Shown here one piece after another: positions 5,275-13,009 of a DNA stretch of 13,009 nt. Under the pieces are notes generated by a model. The model was not told the DNA's origin. It ran no database searches and saw only the letters and a list, made by a program, of their open reading frames with translations. Position numbers and translations under genes: made by a program. This DNA is from an uncultured bacterium (GTDB lineage Bacteria > Bacteroidota > Bacteroidia > Bacteroidales > Muribaculaceae), in the NCBI GenBank assembly GCA_946184715.1, contig CAMHGU010000037.1:1-13009 (forward strand), read 5' to 3'. Every line of letters starts with the position of its first letter. Positions within the stretch are counted from its first letter, which is position 1.

Positions 5275-7892
5275 TCTTTTTTCCCGGTGATGATGCCCTT
5301 GATGCCGTGCAGCTTGTTGAGGGCCTCCATCGGGGTGAGGTTGTTGATGTCGATATTGAGGATTTCGTCGCGCACCTGGCTCAGCACGGGGTCGTCGAGC
5401 TGGAAGAACGACATTTGCACCCCTGAGCGCGACTGAGCCACGCTGTCGAGGTTGCGGTTGAGGTTGTCGCGCGAGGTGCTGCTCTGCTCCAGCTGCTTCA
5501 GCACCTCATTGGCGCGCTTCACTATCGAGGGCGGCATGCCGGCGAGCTTCGCCACGTGGATACCGAAGGAGTGCTCCGAGCCGCCTTTCTCGAGCTTGCG
5601 CACGAATACCACCTTGCCGTCGATTTCGCGCACACTCACGTTGTAGTTGACGATGCGCTTGAAGCTCCGCTCCATCTCGTTGAGCTCGTGGTAGTGGGTG
5701 GCGAAGAGGGTCTTGGCGTGGGCGCGGTTGTTCTCGTGGATATACTCCACGATAGCCCAGGCGATGGAGATGCCATCGTAGGTGGAGGTGCCGCGGCCCA
5801 GCTCGTCGAAGAGCACGAGCGAGCGCGGGCTGAGGTTGTTGAGGATAGCCGCTGCCTCGTTCATCTCCACCATAAAGGTCGATTCGCCCACCGAGAGGTT
5901 GTCACTGGCGCCCACGCGCGTGAATATCTTATCGACGATGCCTATGCGCGCGCTGTCGGCCGGGACGAAACTGCCCACCTGAGCCATCAGCGTGATTAGG
6001 GCAGTCTGGCGCAGCAGCGCCGACTTACCGGCCATATTGGGGCCGGTGATGATAAGAATCTGCTGAGTGTCGTTGCCGAGGCTTACGCTGTTGCCGATAT
6101 ACGGCTCTCCGGCGGGCAACTGCTTCTCGATTACGGGATGCCGGCCCTCGGTGATTTCGATGTCGAGCGAGTCATCGACCACGGGGCGGTTGTAGCGATT
6201 GTCGGCAGCCACGCGGCTGAACGACAACAGGCAGTCGAGGCGTGCCAGCAGCGAGGCGTCGGTCTGGATGGCCGGGATGAAATCGGCCACGGCGGCCACG
6301 AGGTTGGCGAAGAGGCGCGTCTCGATGGCGAGGATACGCTCCTCGGCGCCGAGGATGCGCTCCTCGTAGTGCTTCAGCTCCTCGGTGATATAGCGCTCGG
6401 CGGCCGTAAGCGTCTGCTTGCGAATCCACTCGGGGGGCACCTTGTCCTTATGGGTGTTGCGCACCTCGATGTAGTAGCCGAACACGTTGTTGTAGCCTAT
6501 CTTGAGGCTCGGGATTCCGGTGCGCTCGCTCTCGCGGCGCTGCATCTCGAGCAGGTAGTCGCGCGAGGAGCCGGAGAGGCGTCGCAGCTCGTCGAGCTCG
6601 TCATCGACGCCTTCGCGTATCACGGGAGCCTTACCCACGGCCACCGGTGCATCGGGCACCACCTCGCGCTCTATGCGGTCGCGGATAGAGGCGCACGGGT
6701 TGAGCTGCTCGCCGAAGCGGCGCAGCACGTCGCTCTCGGCATTGCTGCACAGCGCCTTAAGCGGCTCCACACATCGCAGCGCGGCCTTGAGCTGCACTAT
6801 CTCGCGCGGCGTGATGCGCCCCACGGCCACCTTCGAAATGAGGCGCTCCAAGTCGCCTATCATCTCAAGCTGCTCCGCTATGGCATTGCGGCAGGCGGTG
6901 TCGCGGAAGAAATACTCCACCACATCGAGCCTGTTGTTGATGGCCGCCACGTCCTTGAGTGGGAACAGTAGCCAGCGGCGCAGCAGGCGCGCCCCCATAG
7001 GCGAGAGCGTGCGGTCGATGACGTCGAGCAGGCTCTTGCCATCGTCGGCCATCGACTCCAGCAGCTCAAGGTTGCGCACGGTAAACTTATCGAGCCTTAC
7101 GTAGCGCTCCTCCTCGATGCGCGAGAGGGTGGTGATGTGGCTGATGTGGGAGTGCTGAGTGATGTCGAGGTAATGAAGGATAGCGCCCGAGGCTATCACG
7201 GCATCGGTCATCGCGTTCACCCCGAAGCCTTTGAGGTTCTGGGTCTGGAAATGGCGTAACAGGCGGTCGCGCGCCGCCTGCTCGGTGAAGATCCAGTCGT
7301 CGAGCTCCGAGGCGAGGTAGCGCCCTGAGGAGAACTGCTCCAGCAAGCGCCGCTTGCCGCGCTCCACCAGTATCTCCTTAGGGGCGAAGTTGCCGAGCAG
7401 CTTATCGATGTGCTCGGCATTGCCCTCGGCGGTGAGAAACTCGCCGGTGCTGATGTCGAGAAACGCCACCCCGAGCTGCGACTTGCCGAAGTGAATGGCG
7501 GCCAGGAAGTTGTTCTGCCGGTGGTCGAGCACATTGTCGTTGATCGACACGCCGGGCGTGATAAGCTCGGTGATGCCGCGCTTCACGAGCTTCTTGGTGA
7601 GCTTCGGGTCCTCAAGCTGCTCGCAGATAGCCACCCGCTTACCGGCGCGCACGAGCTTGGGCAGATAGGTGTCGAGCGCGTGATGCGGAAAGCCCGCAAG
7701 GGGCACAAACTCCGCTGAGCCGTTGGCACGCCGCGTCAAGGTGATACCCAGAATCTCCGACGCCGTCACGGCATCGTCGGCAAACGTCTCGTAGAAGTCG
7801 CCCACACGGAAAAGCATCACCGCATCGGGATGCTTGCGTTTCATCTCGAAGTACTGCTTCATCAGCGGCGTTTCCACTATCTGCTTGCTCAT
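5271..7892 (-). CDS. mutS: DNA mismatch repair protein MutS (873 aa)
   Basis: MutS recognises base mismatches and small loops and starts methyl-independent or strand-directed repair with MutL. The N-terminal mismatch-binding motif is FYE in GDFYETF (Phe33 and Glu35). Connector, lever and clamp regions follow. The ATPase domain has Walker A GPNMAGKS at 617-624 and Walker B LVLFDELGRG with Asp696 and Glu697, both close to the E. coli numbering. FATHYHEL follows. The length is typical and no key residue is missing, so the protein should be active. The N-terminus MSKQIVETPLMKQYFEMKR is the usual start. It is the first gene of a two-gene operon with the U32 gene. Its upstream region contains the 33-bp array and flanking direct repeats. 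Confidence 0.97.
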   Translation of the reverse strand: MSKQIVETPLMKQYFEMKRKHPDAVMLFRVGDFYETFADDAVTASEILGITLTRRANGSAEFVPLAGFPHHALDTYLPKLVRAGKRVAICEQLEDPKLTKKLVKRGITELITPGVSINDNVLDHRQNNFLAAIHFGKSQLGVAFLDISTGEFLTAEGNAEHIDKLLGNFAPKEILVERGKRRLLEQFSSGRYLASELDDWIFTEQAARDRLLRHFQTQNLKGFGVNAMTDAVIASGAILHYLDITQHSHISHITTLSRIEEERYVRLDKFTVRNLELLESMADDGKSLLDVIDRTLSPMGARLLRRWLLFPLKDVAAINNRLDVVEYFFRDTACRNAIAEQLEMIGDLERLISKVAVGRITPREIVQLKAALRCVEPLKALCSNAESDVLRRFGEQLNPCASIRDRIEREVVPDAPVAVGKAPVIREGVDDELDELRRLSGSSRDYLLEMQRRESERTGIPSLKIGYNNVFGYYIEVRNTHKDKVPPEWIRKQTLTAAERYITEELKHYEERILGAEERILAIETRLFANLVAAVADFIPAIQTDASLLARLDCLLSFSRVAADNRYNRPVVDDSLDIEITEGRHPVIEKQLPAGEPYIGNSVSLGNDTQQILIITGPNMAGKSALLRQTALITLMAQVGSFVPADSARIGIVDKIFTRVGASDNLSVGESTFMVEMNEAAAILNNLSPRSLVLFDELGRGTSTYDGISIAWAIVEYIHENNRAHAKTLFATHYHELNEMERSFKRIVNYNVSVREIDGKVVFVRKLEKGGSEHSFGIHVAKLAGMPPSIVKRANEVLKQLEQSSTSRDNLNRNLDSVAQSRSGVQMSFFQLDDPVLSQVRDEILNIDINNLTPMEALNKLHGIKGIITGKKE

Positions 7893-7919
7893 ATTCAGGG
7901 CCTGTTACATTACCTAATG

Positions 7920-7927
7920 CAAATTTA
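7920..7927 (-). promoter_or_regulatory. Putative mutS promoter -7 element
   Basis: On the minus strand TAAATTTG (7927 to 7920) fits TAnnTTTG. Transcription would start near 7914, giving a leader of about 22 bases before the ATG at 7892. No clear -33 element is seen at the expected distance, so confidence is moderate. Confidence 0.5.
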
Positions 7928-7939
7928 CAAACAATTTCT

Positions 7940-8001
7940 GAAATATCCCGCCCCGCCGCCGCGCCATCATCAATTCAAGCCCGCCTTTCTCACCATCGCC
8001 C
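7940..8001. repeat. 62-bp direct repeat, copy 1
   Basis: Starts GAAATATCCCGCCCC and ends CATCGCCC. It matches 8349-8410 at a constant offset of 409 with only a few mismatches. Together the copies bracket the 33-bp tandem array. Confidence 0.8.
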
Positions 8002-8114
8002 GGTATCGCCCGAAAGCGCCCCGGCCCTCTCACAGGCCATAAGATTATGCCCTCTTCAGCTACACTAAGCCGCCCAATGACGCGCGCAGCTTAGCGATAA
8101 AGCCATTGACAGCA

Positions 8115-8338
8115 TACGATTGCCACTTTTATTGGGGAATATTAGCCTACGATTGCCACTTTTATTGGGGAATATCAGCCTACGATTGCCACTTTTATTG
8201 GGGAATATCAGCCTGCGATTGCCGATTTTATTGGGGAATATCAGCCTATGATTGCCGATTTTATTGGGGAATATCAGCCTACGATTGCCGATTTTATTGG
8301 GGAATATTAGCCTACGATTGCCGATTTTATTGGGGAAT
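8115..8338. repeat. 33-bp tandem repeat array (seven units, last incomplete)
   Basis: Units start at 8115, 8148, 8181, 8214, 8247, 8280 and 8313. The shared core is GATTGCC, then ACTTTT (units 1-3) or GATTTT (units 4-7), then ATTGGGGAATAT and CAGCC or TAGCC. Because the period is 33, frames on both strands stay open (LIFPNKIGNRR repeated on the minus strand, YDCHFYWGISA on the plus strand), which is an artefact of the repeat. There are no variable spacers, so it is not a CRISPR array. Its role is unknown; it lies about 190 bases upstream of the mutS -7 element. Confidence 0.9.
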
Positions 8339-8348
8339 TTAAGTCTTT

Positions 8349-8410
8349 GAAATACCTCGCCCCGCCGCCGCGCCATCATCAATTCAAGCCCCCCTTTCTC
8401 CCCATCGCCC
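8349..8410. repeat. 62-bp direct repeat, copy 2
   Basis: Matches 7940-8001, including the central CGCCCCGCCGCCGCGCCATC and the following ATCAATTCAAGCCC. With copy 1 it brackets about 350 bases containing the array, as after a tandem duplication or an insertion between duplicated ends. The remaining spacer at 8411-8604 shows no gene. It contains TCTGCGAGGTTGTTCACCC near 8501-8522, close to the CTGCGAGGTTTTCACCC beside the U32 terminator. Confidence 0.8.
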
Positions 8411-8604
8411 CACCCATAGGTGCCCCACCACCCTCTCCTCTCTCGATGGAGGATAAGAAACAACAACCACACCAAAACAACGCCCGCCAAGCAAGCTAAA
8501 ACATCTGCGAGGTTGTTCACCCCGCTACGCGACCCTTGCAGCTGTGAAAAATATGCGCCTCTCGGGCTGTTTCGGACTCATTGTTTCATTGTTTTCTTTA
8601 GAAC

Positions 8605-8637
8605 TTTGAGGTTTTTATAAAATAATCAGTAACTTTG
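8605..8637 (+). promoter_or_regulatory. Promoter of the first CotH-family gene
   Basis: TTTG at 8605-8608 (-33) and TAACTTTG at 8630-8637 (-7) are separated by 21 bases. The leader is about 90 bases long, AT-rich just before the ATG at 8734, and has no Shine-Dalgarno sequence. Confidence 0.65.
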
Positions 8638-8733
8638 CATCGTGAACTACTCGCTTCAGCGAATCAGAGAGTGCGCGGATAAAAGACTCGCAACCTCACA
8701 TAAATTGAAAATAATAACCCTAAATTATCGTTT

Positions 8734-10554
8734 ATGAAAAAATTTATCCTGTTAACAATTATGGCGCTTTGGTTCACAATCAGCGCTATGGCTATTGATT
8801 TGCCTGCCGGCACCTATTATTTCGATAATAGCACTACAAAGTGGGCACAGCCGCAACTCATTGTGACCAACGCCGACAAGAGCAGCACAGTTATCCCATT
8901 AGAGGCCACTGCAGAAGAGGCCGACCGCTACCAATTTGTGTTATCAGCCGACCTGACCGATATCGAAAACTTCTACTTCAGCGATGGCGACGAAGCCAGC
9001 CTCGACCGCACCGATGCGCTCACCGAACTGCCACGATTCAAAAATATGGTGGTGTTCTGCCCCGACTTCTTCACCAACTCTCTGGGCAAAAGCATCAAAT
9101 GGGGCTACTGGCGCACCCTCGACAGCTATGGAATGACCGTCACCGGCACATTGCCCGTATTGTATATCAACACCGACGACGGTGGGGCAGTTGTGACCAA
9201 AGATGAATATACGACCGCTACTTGCTACCTCGACGCTATGGGTATCGAGGGGCTGGAAAGCGTAGGCTCGGAATCGAAACCGCTGGTACTTCAGATTAAG
9301 GGACGCGGCAACGTCACTTGGAACAACCACCACAAGCGCCCTTACCGCCTGAAGCTCGACAAGAAGAATTCTCTGCTGGGAATGTCGAAGAGCAAGCACT
9401 ACGTGCTGCTGTCACACTCCGACGACTTCGGCAGCACCTCGCTCAAGGACGAATCGGCTTTCGAGGTGAGCCGTCGCTTAGGACTGGACTACACCGTGGC
9501 CCACAAGCCCATTGAGCTCGTAATAAATGGCGACTACCAGGGCCTTTACTTCCTCGCTGAGAAAATACGTGTGGACGAAGACCACGTCAATATCGTAGAG
9601 CAAAAGGATAACGAAACCGACCCCGAGCTTATCACCGGCGGCTGGCTCCTGGAAATCGACAATACCGCTGCAGCAAACCAGATTATAATATATGAGAGCG
9701 ACCAGTTTCCTACTCTCCGTATCACCCCCGATACCCCTGAAGAGCTCTCCACCGAGCAGACGACTTACATCACCGACCTGCTGACCAAAGTCAACGCTGC
9801 TATCTACAACGAGGACAAGACCAGCACCGAGTGGGAAAACTACATCGACATCGATGCCCTCGCTCGCTACTATCTCGTGTATGAAATAGTTCACAACCCT
9901 GAAGCATTCCACGGCTCCTGCTACTTCTATAAAGACCAAGGTGCCGACTCGAAGTTCATCTTCGGCCCCGTGTGGGACTTCGGTAACTCGTTCAACCTTT
10001 GGGATTCCGAAAACCCGACGTTCATTATGAACAACACATCATTCAGCAATCACTGGATTCGTGAGCTGCTCAAATACCCCCGCCTGCAAGATAAAGTCCA
10101 CGAGATATTCTGGAACGAAGCTTATCCGAGCCTCACCGGCGAAAACAATATCGCCGACTACCTGATGGACGTAGCCAACTATATGGAAAATGCCGGTATT
10201 CACGACTACGACCGTTGGTATGGATACAGCAACAACTGGGGCTACACTTCGCGCAAAGGTGTGCAGGGCGAACGCATCAACATTAAGCTGAACTGGCTGG
10301 CCAACCAATGGGAAAAATATTCGGGTGCCAACCTCGCTACTGTAGCTAAAAACAGTATCGTTTCGGTAAGCGCCGGCGAGGTGAAGTTCAACAACGAAAT
10401 AGTAAGTGCCTCAATCTGTGACGTGGCCGGCCGCCGCGTTAATTCCAAGATTACCGGCAACACCCTCACAACCGATGCCGCTAATGGCATCTACCTCATT
10501 TCAGTCACATTCGCCGATGGCCAGAAACTCTCATCGAAGATAGTGCTTAAATAA
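8734..10554 (+). CDS. Secreted CotH-family kinase-like protein with T9SS-type tail (606 aa)
   Basis: A clear signal peptide (MKKFILLTIMALWFTISAMA, cleavage near residue 20) is followed by an N-terminal domain of about 120 residues. The CotH core begins at about 140: KGRGNVTW at 189-196, KRPYRLKLDKKNSLLG at 201-216, LAEKIRVDEDHVNI at 274-287, GGWLLEID at 302-309, and acidic GPVWDFGNS at 411-419. CotH proteins have an atypical kinase fold; the Bacillus spore-coat member phosphorylates protein, but no substrate is known for Bacteroidales members. The last 65 or so residues (SASICDVAGRRVNSKITGNT...ANGIYLISVTF...SSKIVLK) match the T9SS type A sorting-domain pattern, implying surface export. It is a paralog of the gene at 11244-13009 and ends just before a strong terminator. 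Kinase activity is not proven by sequence. Confidence 0.88.
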   Translation: MKKFILLTIMALWFTISAMAIDLPAGTYYFDNSTTKWAQPQLIVTNADKSSTVIPLEATAEEADRYQFVLSADLTDIENFYFSDGDEASLDRTDALTELPRFKNMVVFCPDFFTNSLGKSIKWGYWRTLDSYGMTVTGTLPVLYINTDDGGAVVTKDEYTTATCYLDAMGIEGLESVGSESKPLVLQIKGRGNVTWNNHHKRPYRLKLDKKNSLLGMSKSKHYVLLSHSDDFGSTSLKDESAFEVSRRLGLDYTVAHKPIELVINGDYQGLYFLAEKIRVDEDHVNIVEQKDNETDPELITGGWLLEIDNTAAANQIIIYESDQFPTLRITPDTPEELSTEQTTYITDLLTKVNAAIYNEDKTSTEWENYIDIDALARYYLVYEIVHNPEAFHGSCYFYKDQGADSKFIFGPVWDFGNSFNLWDSENPTFIMNNTSFSNHWIRELLKYPRLQDKVHEIFWNEAYPSLTGENNIADYLMDVANYMENAGIHDYDRWYGYSNNWGYTSRKGVQGERINIKLNWLANQWEKYSGANLATVAKNSIVSVSAGEVKFNNEIVSASICDVAGRRVNSKITGNTLTTDAANGIYLISVTFADGQKLSSKIVLK

Positions 10555-10578
10555 ACGCCTATTAAAGAATAACCGATA

Positions 10579-10613
10579 GAGGTGTGCCTCACCGCAGGCA
10601 CACCTCCTTTTTT
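10579..10613 (+). terminator. Rho-independent terminator of the first CotH gene
   Basis: GAGGTGTGCCT (10579-10589) pairs perfectly with AGGCACACCTC (10596-10606) around a six-base loop, then C and six T residues (10608-10613). It lies 25 bases after the stop codon. Confidence 0.9.
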
Positions 10614-10628
10614 GATTTATTCCCCGTA

Positions 10629-11140
10629 TATGAAACGTTTGCGATTTGGTCGACAGAATACGCGAAGGAAGCTCAAACCCCGACCTGTGCATCGCTTGCA
10701 TAATGCCGTGGGTAACAAACTCTTCTAATGAGAGCACCCAAAAAGCATCGTTACTGCTCCAACGCGAAAATTACAAATTTCTGAAAGAGCGTGTCGGGCT
10801 TGATGTGATAATCCCGGTTTCGACTGCCGTGGAAAATCTGCGCACAGTACTCGACAATGGACATCAATTGACACGCGACAATTGGCATCTATGCTACGGC
10901 GCCGGACGATACTTGGCAGCCTGCTCTGTGTACGAAACACTATTTGCTGCTCCTTTCGGCATTTCTATGTTCGACAATCCTTACCTGCACCCTCTTACCG
11001 ACGACGAAAAAGTCATTGACTCGTCCAATCAATATCCCGGTATCGATGTGGATGAAGAAGTGGCTCTGCTCTGCAAGAAAGCCGTAAGAGAGGCCATTAA
11101 GAACCCGTTTGTCACCACCGACCTCAACAACGTGGATTAA
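10629..11140 (+). pseudogene. 5'-truncated DUF4886/SGNH-hydrolase-like gene remnant
   Basis: An open frame from a TTG at 10646 encodes about 164 residues. The stretch VIIPVSTAVENLRTVLDNGHQLTRDNWHLCYGAGRYLAACSVYETLF matches the C-terminal half of DUF4886 proteins, where the catalytic His usually lies in an RDGxHLS-like motif (here RDNWHLC). The N-terminal half, with the nucleophile motif GNSFS and the signal peptide, is absent. An ATG at 10629 (MKRLRFGRQN...) opens a different frame that stops early, as if an internal deletion joined the old start to the middle of the gene out of frame. It sits between two terminator hairpins and has no promoter of its own. It is probably dead, though a cytoplasmic fragment from TTG is possible. 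Confidence 0.65.
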
Positions 11141-11182
11141 TGTGTCTTGAATAGCATTGCTCTCTAATCTATAATCATCTAT

Positions 11183-11220
11183 ACAGTGCAAGGCATGCCT
11201 TTGGGCGCGCCTTGCACTGT
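11183..11220. terminator. Shared terminator hairpin between convergent genes
   Basis: ACAGTGCAAGGC (11183-11194) pairs perfectly with GCCTTGCACTGT (11209-11220) around a 14-base loop. The stem serves both strands: it follows the remnant gene on the plus strand and, 24 bases past the stop, the second CotH gene on the minus strand. The flanking T tracts are poor. Confidence 0.65.
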
Positions 11221-11243
11221 GATTAATACATCCAGAGAGAGAA

Positions 11244-13009
11244 TTACTCTTTGCCGGCAAGCACTATTTCAAGAAGGATTGCCACATCGGCTGAGTCGAT
11301 GCTATTATCGTCGTTGATATCGGCAGCCTCGTCATAGTCGCCATCGCTGAGCACTTTTTCCAAAAGTATTGCCACGTCGGCCGAGTCGATGCTGCCATCA
11401 TCGTTGATATCGCCTTTGACGATGTCAACCTTGTTCCATTGCTCACACAAGAAGTCGTATTTCATTTTGAACTTGGATTTCAGGCTATAAGACATACCGA
11501 AGAAAGAGGAGCTCGGGCCTTTGGGCCAACGCTCTACATCCACTCTTACAGCCCCCGCGATAGAGCTTATATAATTGTCGATAATTGTATTTATCTCGGG
11601 GTAAATCTCATCGCGATACCGCGGCCACTGAGCCATTACGGCACGCCTGAAACGCGGATACTTGGCAATCTCCTTAATCCAATGGTGGCCGAACGTGTCG
11701 GTGTCGTAATCGTAGATGAAATGCGGACCTTGCGGCTTGATATAAATCATAGAGTTGCCGAAGTCCCACACCGGGCCGAACACGATTTTGGTGTCGTCGC
11801 CACGCTCCTTATTCCAATAGCACGAGCCACTGAAAGCCTCGGCATTGTCCATCACCTCGTTGATTACATAGAAGCGCGCAAGGGCGTCAATGTCGATGTA
11901 CTTCTCCCATTCGGTGCTCGATTTAACCTTATTGTAGATAGCTTTATCGGTTGCAGTGACGAGGTGGGTAAGGTAGGCGCGCTGCTCGGCCGAGAGCTCC
12001 TCAGGAGTGTCGGGGGTAAAACGCAGCCTTGAGCCGTCGCCCTCGGTAATTTTCACTTGCCCATCGGCGGGGTAATTGTCAATCTCCACAAGCCAGCCGC
12101 CGGTGATAAGCTCCGGGTCGGTTTCGTTATCCTTTTGCTCCGTGATGTTGACGCGGTCTTCATCCACACGTATTTTCTCTGTAAGCCAATATAAGCCTAC
12201 GTAATCACCGTTAAGTACCAATTCAATGGGCCGATGTTCGGGTGTCCACGGCATTCCCATTCGGCGCGCAATCTCAAAGCCCATGTGGTCGCGCGCATAG
12301 CAGTAGTAATCGTCGAAATGAGACAGCAGCACGAAATGCTTGCTCTTTTTCATTCCCAAAAGGGCAGCTTTCTTATCGAGCTTCAAGCGATAGGGCTTCT
12401 TATCGAAGGTGTTCCAGGTGACATTACCGCGCCCTTTGATTTGGGTGGCTAGCGGCTTCTCGGCCGAGCCTATGGCCTCTATGCCCTCAATGCCCATCGG
12501 GTCGAGATAATAGGTGGCTTCCACATAGTTATCCTTAGAAATAATCGGCTCATTTTCATCAGTGTTGATATATAGTACGGGAAGAGTGCCCGAGGGTGTA
12601 AGGCCGTAGCTCGAGAGCGAGCGCCAATAGCCTTTCCGCTCTACCTCACCGCCTCGGTTGGCCAGAACCACTATTGTGGGGTAGAACGCGCTTCCGGCTA
12701 CAGGGTCGATAGTCAGCAGGTCGGTGCGCTCATAGTCATCATCATCGTCGTCGTCATCGTCGTCATCATAGAGAATAGCATCGCTGAAATAATAGCCTGT
12801 CACATCCTCTATGTCGCTTGACAGCGTGAATTGATAGCGTGTATCCACGGCTTCGGTAACTTCCAGCTTTTCGGTGACGAAGCCGTCACTGCTTTCAATG
12901 ATGATTTGGGGTACCGACCATTTTACTACGTTATTGTCGAAGTAATAAGTCCCTGCGGGAAAAGTCAGTGCGTGAGCCACTCCTATTCCGGCAACAACAA
13001 TAGCAATCA
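11244..13009 (-). CDS. Secreted CotH-family protein with C-terminal dockerin (5' end outside the window)
   Basis: The frame stays open to the window edge. Upstream of a GTG at 12980 it reads IAIVVAGIGVAHALTFPAG, plainly the hydrophobic core and end of a signal peptide, so the true start lies beyond 13009. Counting from the GTG there are 578 residues. The CotH core shows KGRGNVTW at 182-189, KKPYRLKLDKK, LTEKIRVDEDRVNI, GGWLVEID and GPVWDFGNS, all matching the paralog at 8734-10554. The last 58 residues form a type I dockerin: GDINDDGSIDSADVAILL and ADINDDNSIDSADVAILL are two calcium-binding loops on nearly identical repeats. A dockerin would bind a cohesin-like partner or simply fold at the C-terminus; no cohesin is seen here. 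Eleven consecutive Asp residues (72-82) interrupt the N-terminal domain. Confidence 0.88.
   Translation of the reverse strand, partial: IAIVVAGIGVAHALTFPAGTYYFDNNVVKWSVPQIIIESSDGFVTEKLEVTEAVDTRYQFTLSSDIEDVTGYYFSDAILYDDDDDDDDDDDYERTDLLTIDPVAGSAFYPTIVVLANRGGEVERKGYWRSLSSYGLTPSGTLPVLYINTDENEPIISKDNYVEATYYLDPMGIEGIEAIGSAEKPLATQIKGRGNVTWNTFDKKPYRLKLDKKAALLGMKKSKHFVLLSHFDDYYCYARDHMGFEIARRMGMPWTPEHRPIELVLNGDYVGLYWLTEKIRVDEDRVNITEQKDNETDPELITGGWLVEIDNYPADGQVKITEGDGSRLRFTPDTPEELSAEQRAYLTHLVTATDKAIYNKVKSSTEWEKYIDIDALARFYVINEVMDNAEAFSGSCYWNKERGDDTKIVFGPVWDFGNSMIYIKPQGPHFIYDYDTDTFGHHWIKEIAKYPRFRRAVMAQWPRYRDEIYPEINTIIDNYISSIAGAVRVDVERWPKGPSSSFFGMSYSLKSKFKMKYDFLCEQWNKVDIVKGDINDDGSIDSADVAILLEKVLSDGDYDEAADINDDNSIDSADVAILLEIVLAGKE
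12735..12767 (-). repeat. Asp-codon microsatellite inside the second CotH gene
   Basis: Eleven consecutive GAC/GAT codons encode a run of Asp in a loop after YYFSDAILY. The paralog has only DGDEASLD at the corresponding place. Mixed GAC and GAT codons make the tract less prone to slippage than a pure repeat, and any change in codon number stays in frame. Confidence 0.85.

Noticed and set aside
4732..7718. Long plus-strand open frames opposite the U32 and mutS genes (for example 4732-5436 and 6138-6971)
   Set aside because: They lie antisense to genes with clear motifs and have compositions expected from antisense reading of GC-rich codons.
8115..8338. Possible CRISPR array
   Set aside because: The units are contiguous with no unique spacers, and no cas gene is present. 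The same holds for the 23-bp arrays.
8065..8520. Minus-strand open frame of 151 codons with a hydrophobic start and LIFPNKIGNRR repeats
   Set aside because: It begins at GTG in non-coding repeat sequence, its body is the 33-bp array, which is open in several frames, and it includes one copy of the 62-bp direct repeat. No promoter or homologous domain is seen.
12978..12980. GTG at 12980 as the start of the second CotH gene
   Set aside because: The frame continues upstream with a hydrophobic signal-peptide core to the window edge, so the true start is outside.

Overview
The window reads as chromosome from a gut-type member of the Bacteroidales, most likely a Muribaculaceae relative. This rests on inference from several signs: promoters of the Bacteroidetes form (TAnnTTTG at -7, with a TTG or TTTG element about 18-21 bases upstream where one is visible), AT-rich leaders without Shine-Dalgarno sequences, a MutS with the GPNMAGKSALL P-loop, a DUF4143 ATPase, and secreted CotH-like proteins ending in a T9SS-like tail or a dockerin.

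Layout. Positions 1-36 hold the last codons of a gene that starts outside the window. Positions 37-451 have no gene but carry hairpins, an 83-bp tandem duplication with a 36-bp perfect palindrome, and a 21-bp direct repeat beside a promoter. Two plus-strand genes follow, each with its own promoter: a 60-residue acidic protein (452-634) and a zinc-ribbon, Gln-rich, membrane-anchored protein (740-1402). Positions 1403-2269 are non-coding and full of debris: hairpin repeats, two units of a 23-bp repeat, and a second copy of the U32 gene's 3' end and terminator, joined to a copy of the acidic gene's last codons. A minus-strand AAA/DUF4143 ATPase (2270-3562) comes next, with five 23-bp repeat units directly upstream of its promoter. 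The intact 3' end of the U32 gene follows. The ATPase is therefore bracketed by two copies of one block (23-bp array + terminator region + U32 3' end).

Positions 3976-7892 are a minus-strand operon, mutS followed by a U32-family (TrhP/YegQ-like) gene, with an ATGA stop/start overlap and a rho-independent terminator. The mutS upstream region (7893-8733) has no convincing gene; it holds a 33-bp tandem array of seven units between two 62-bp direct repeats. The right end carries two convergent CotH-family paralogs, 8734-10554 (+) and 11244-13009 (-, running off the edge). Between them lies a 5'-truncated DUF4886/SGNH-like gene remnant with a strong terminator hairpin on each side.

How the parts relate. 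MutS is mismatch repair and the U32 protein is probably tRNA uridine modification; they share a transcript but no evident pathway. The CotH paralogs are exported and share a core but have different C-terminal modules, which suggests different surface attachment. The most unusual region is the ATPase cassette with its repeats and duplicated flanks. It looks like a recombination or insertion scar and may mark an undescribed repeat-associated ATPase element.
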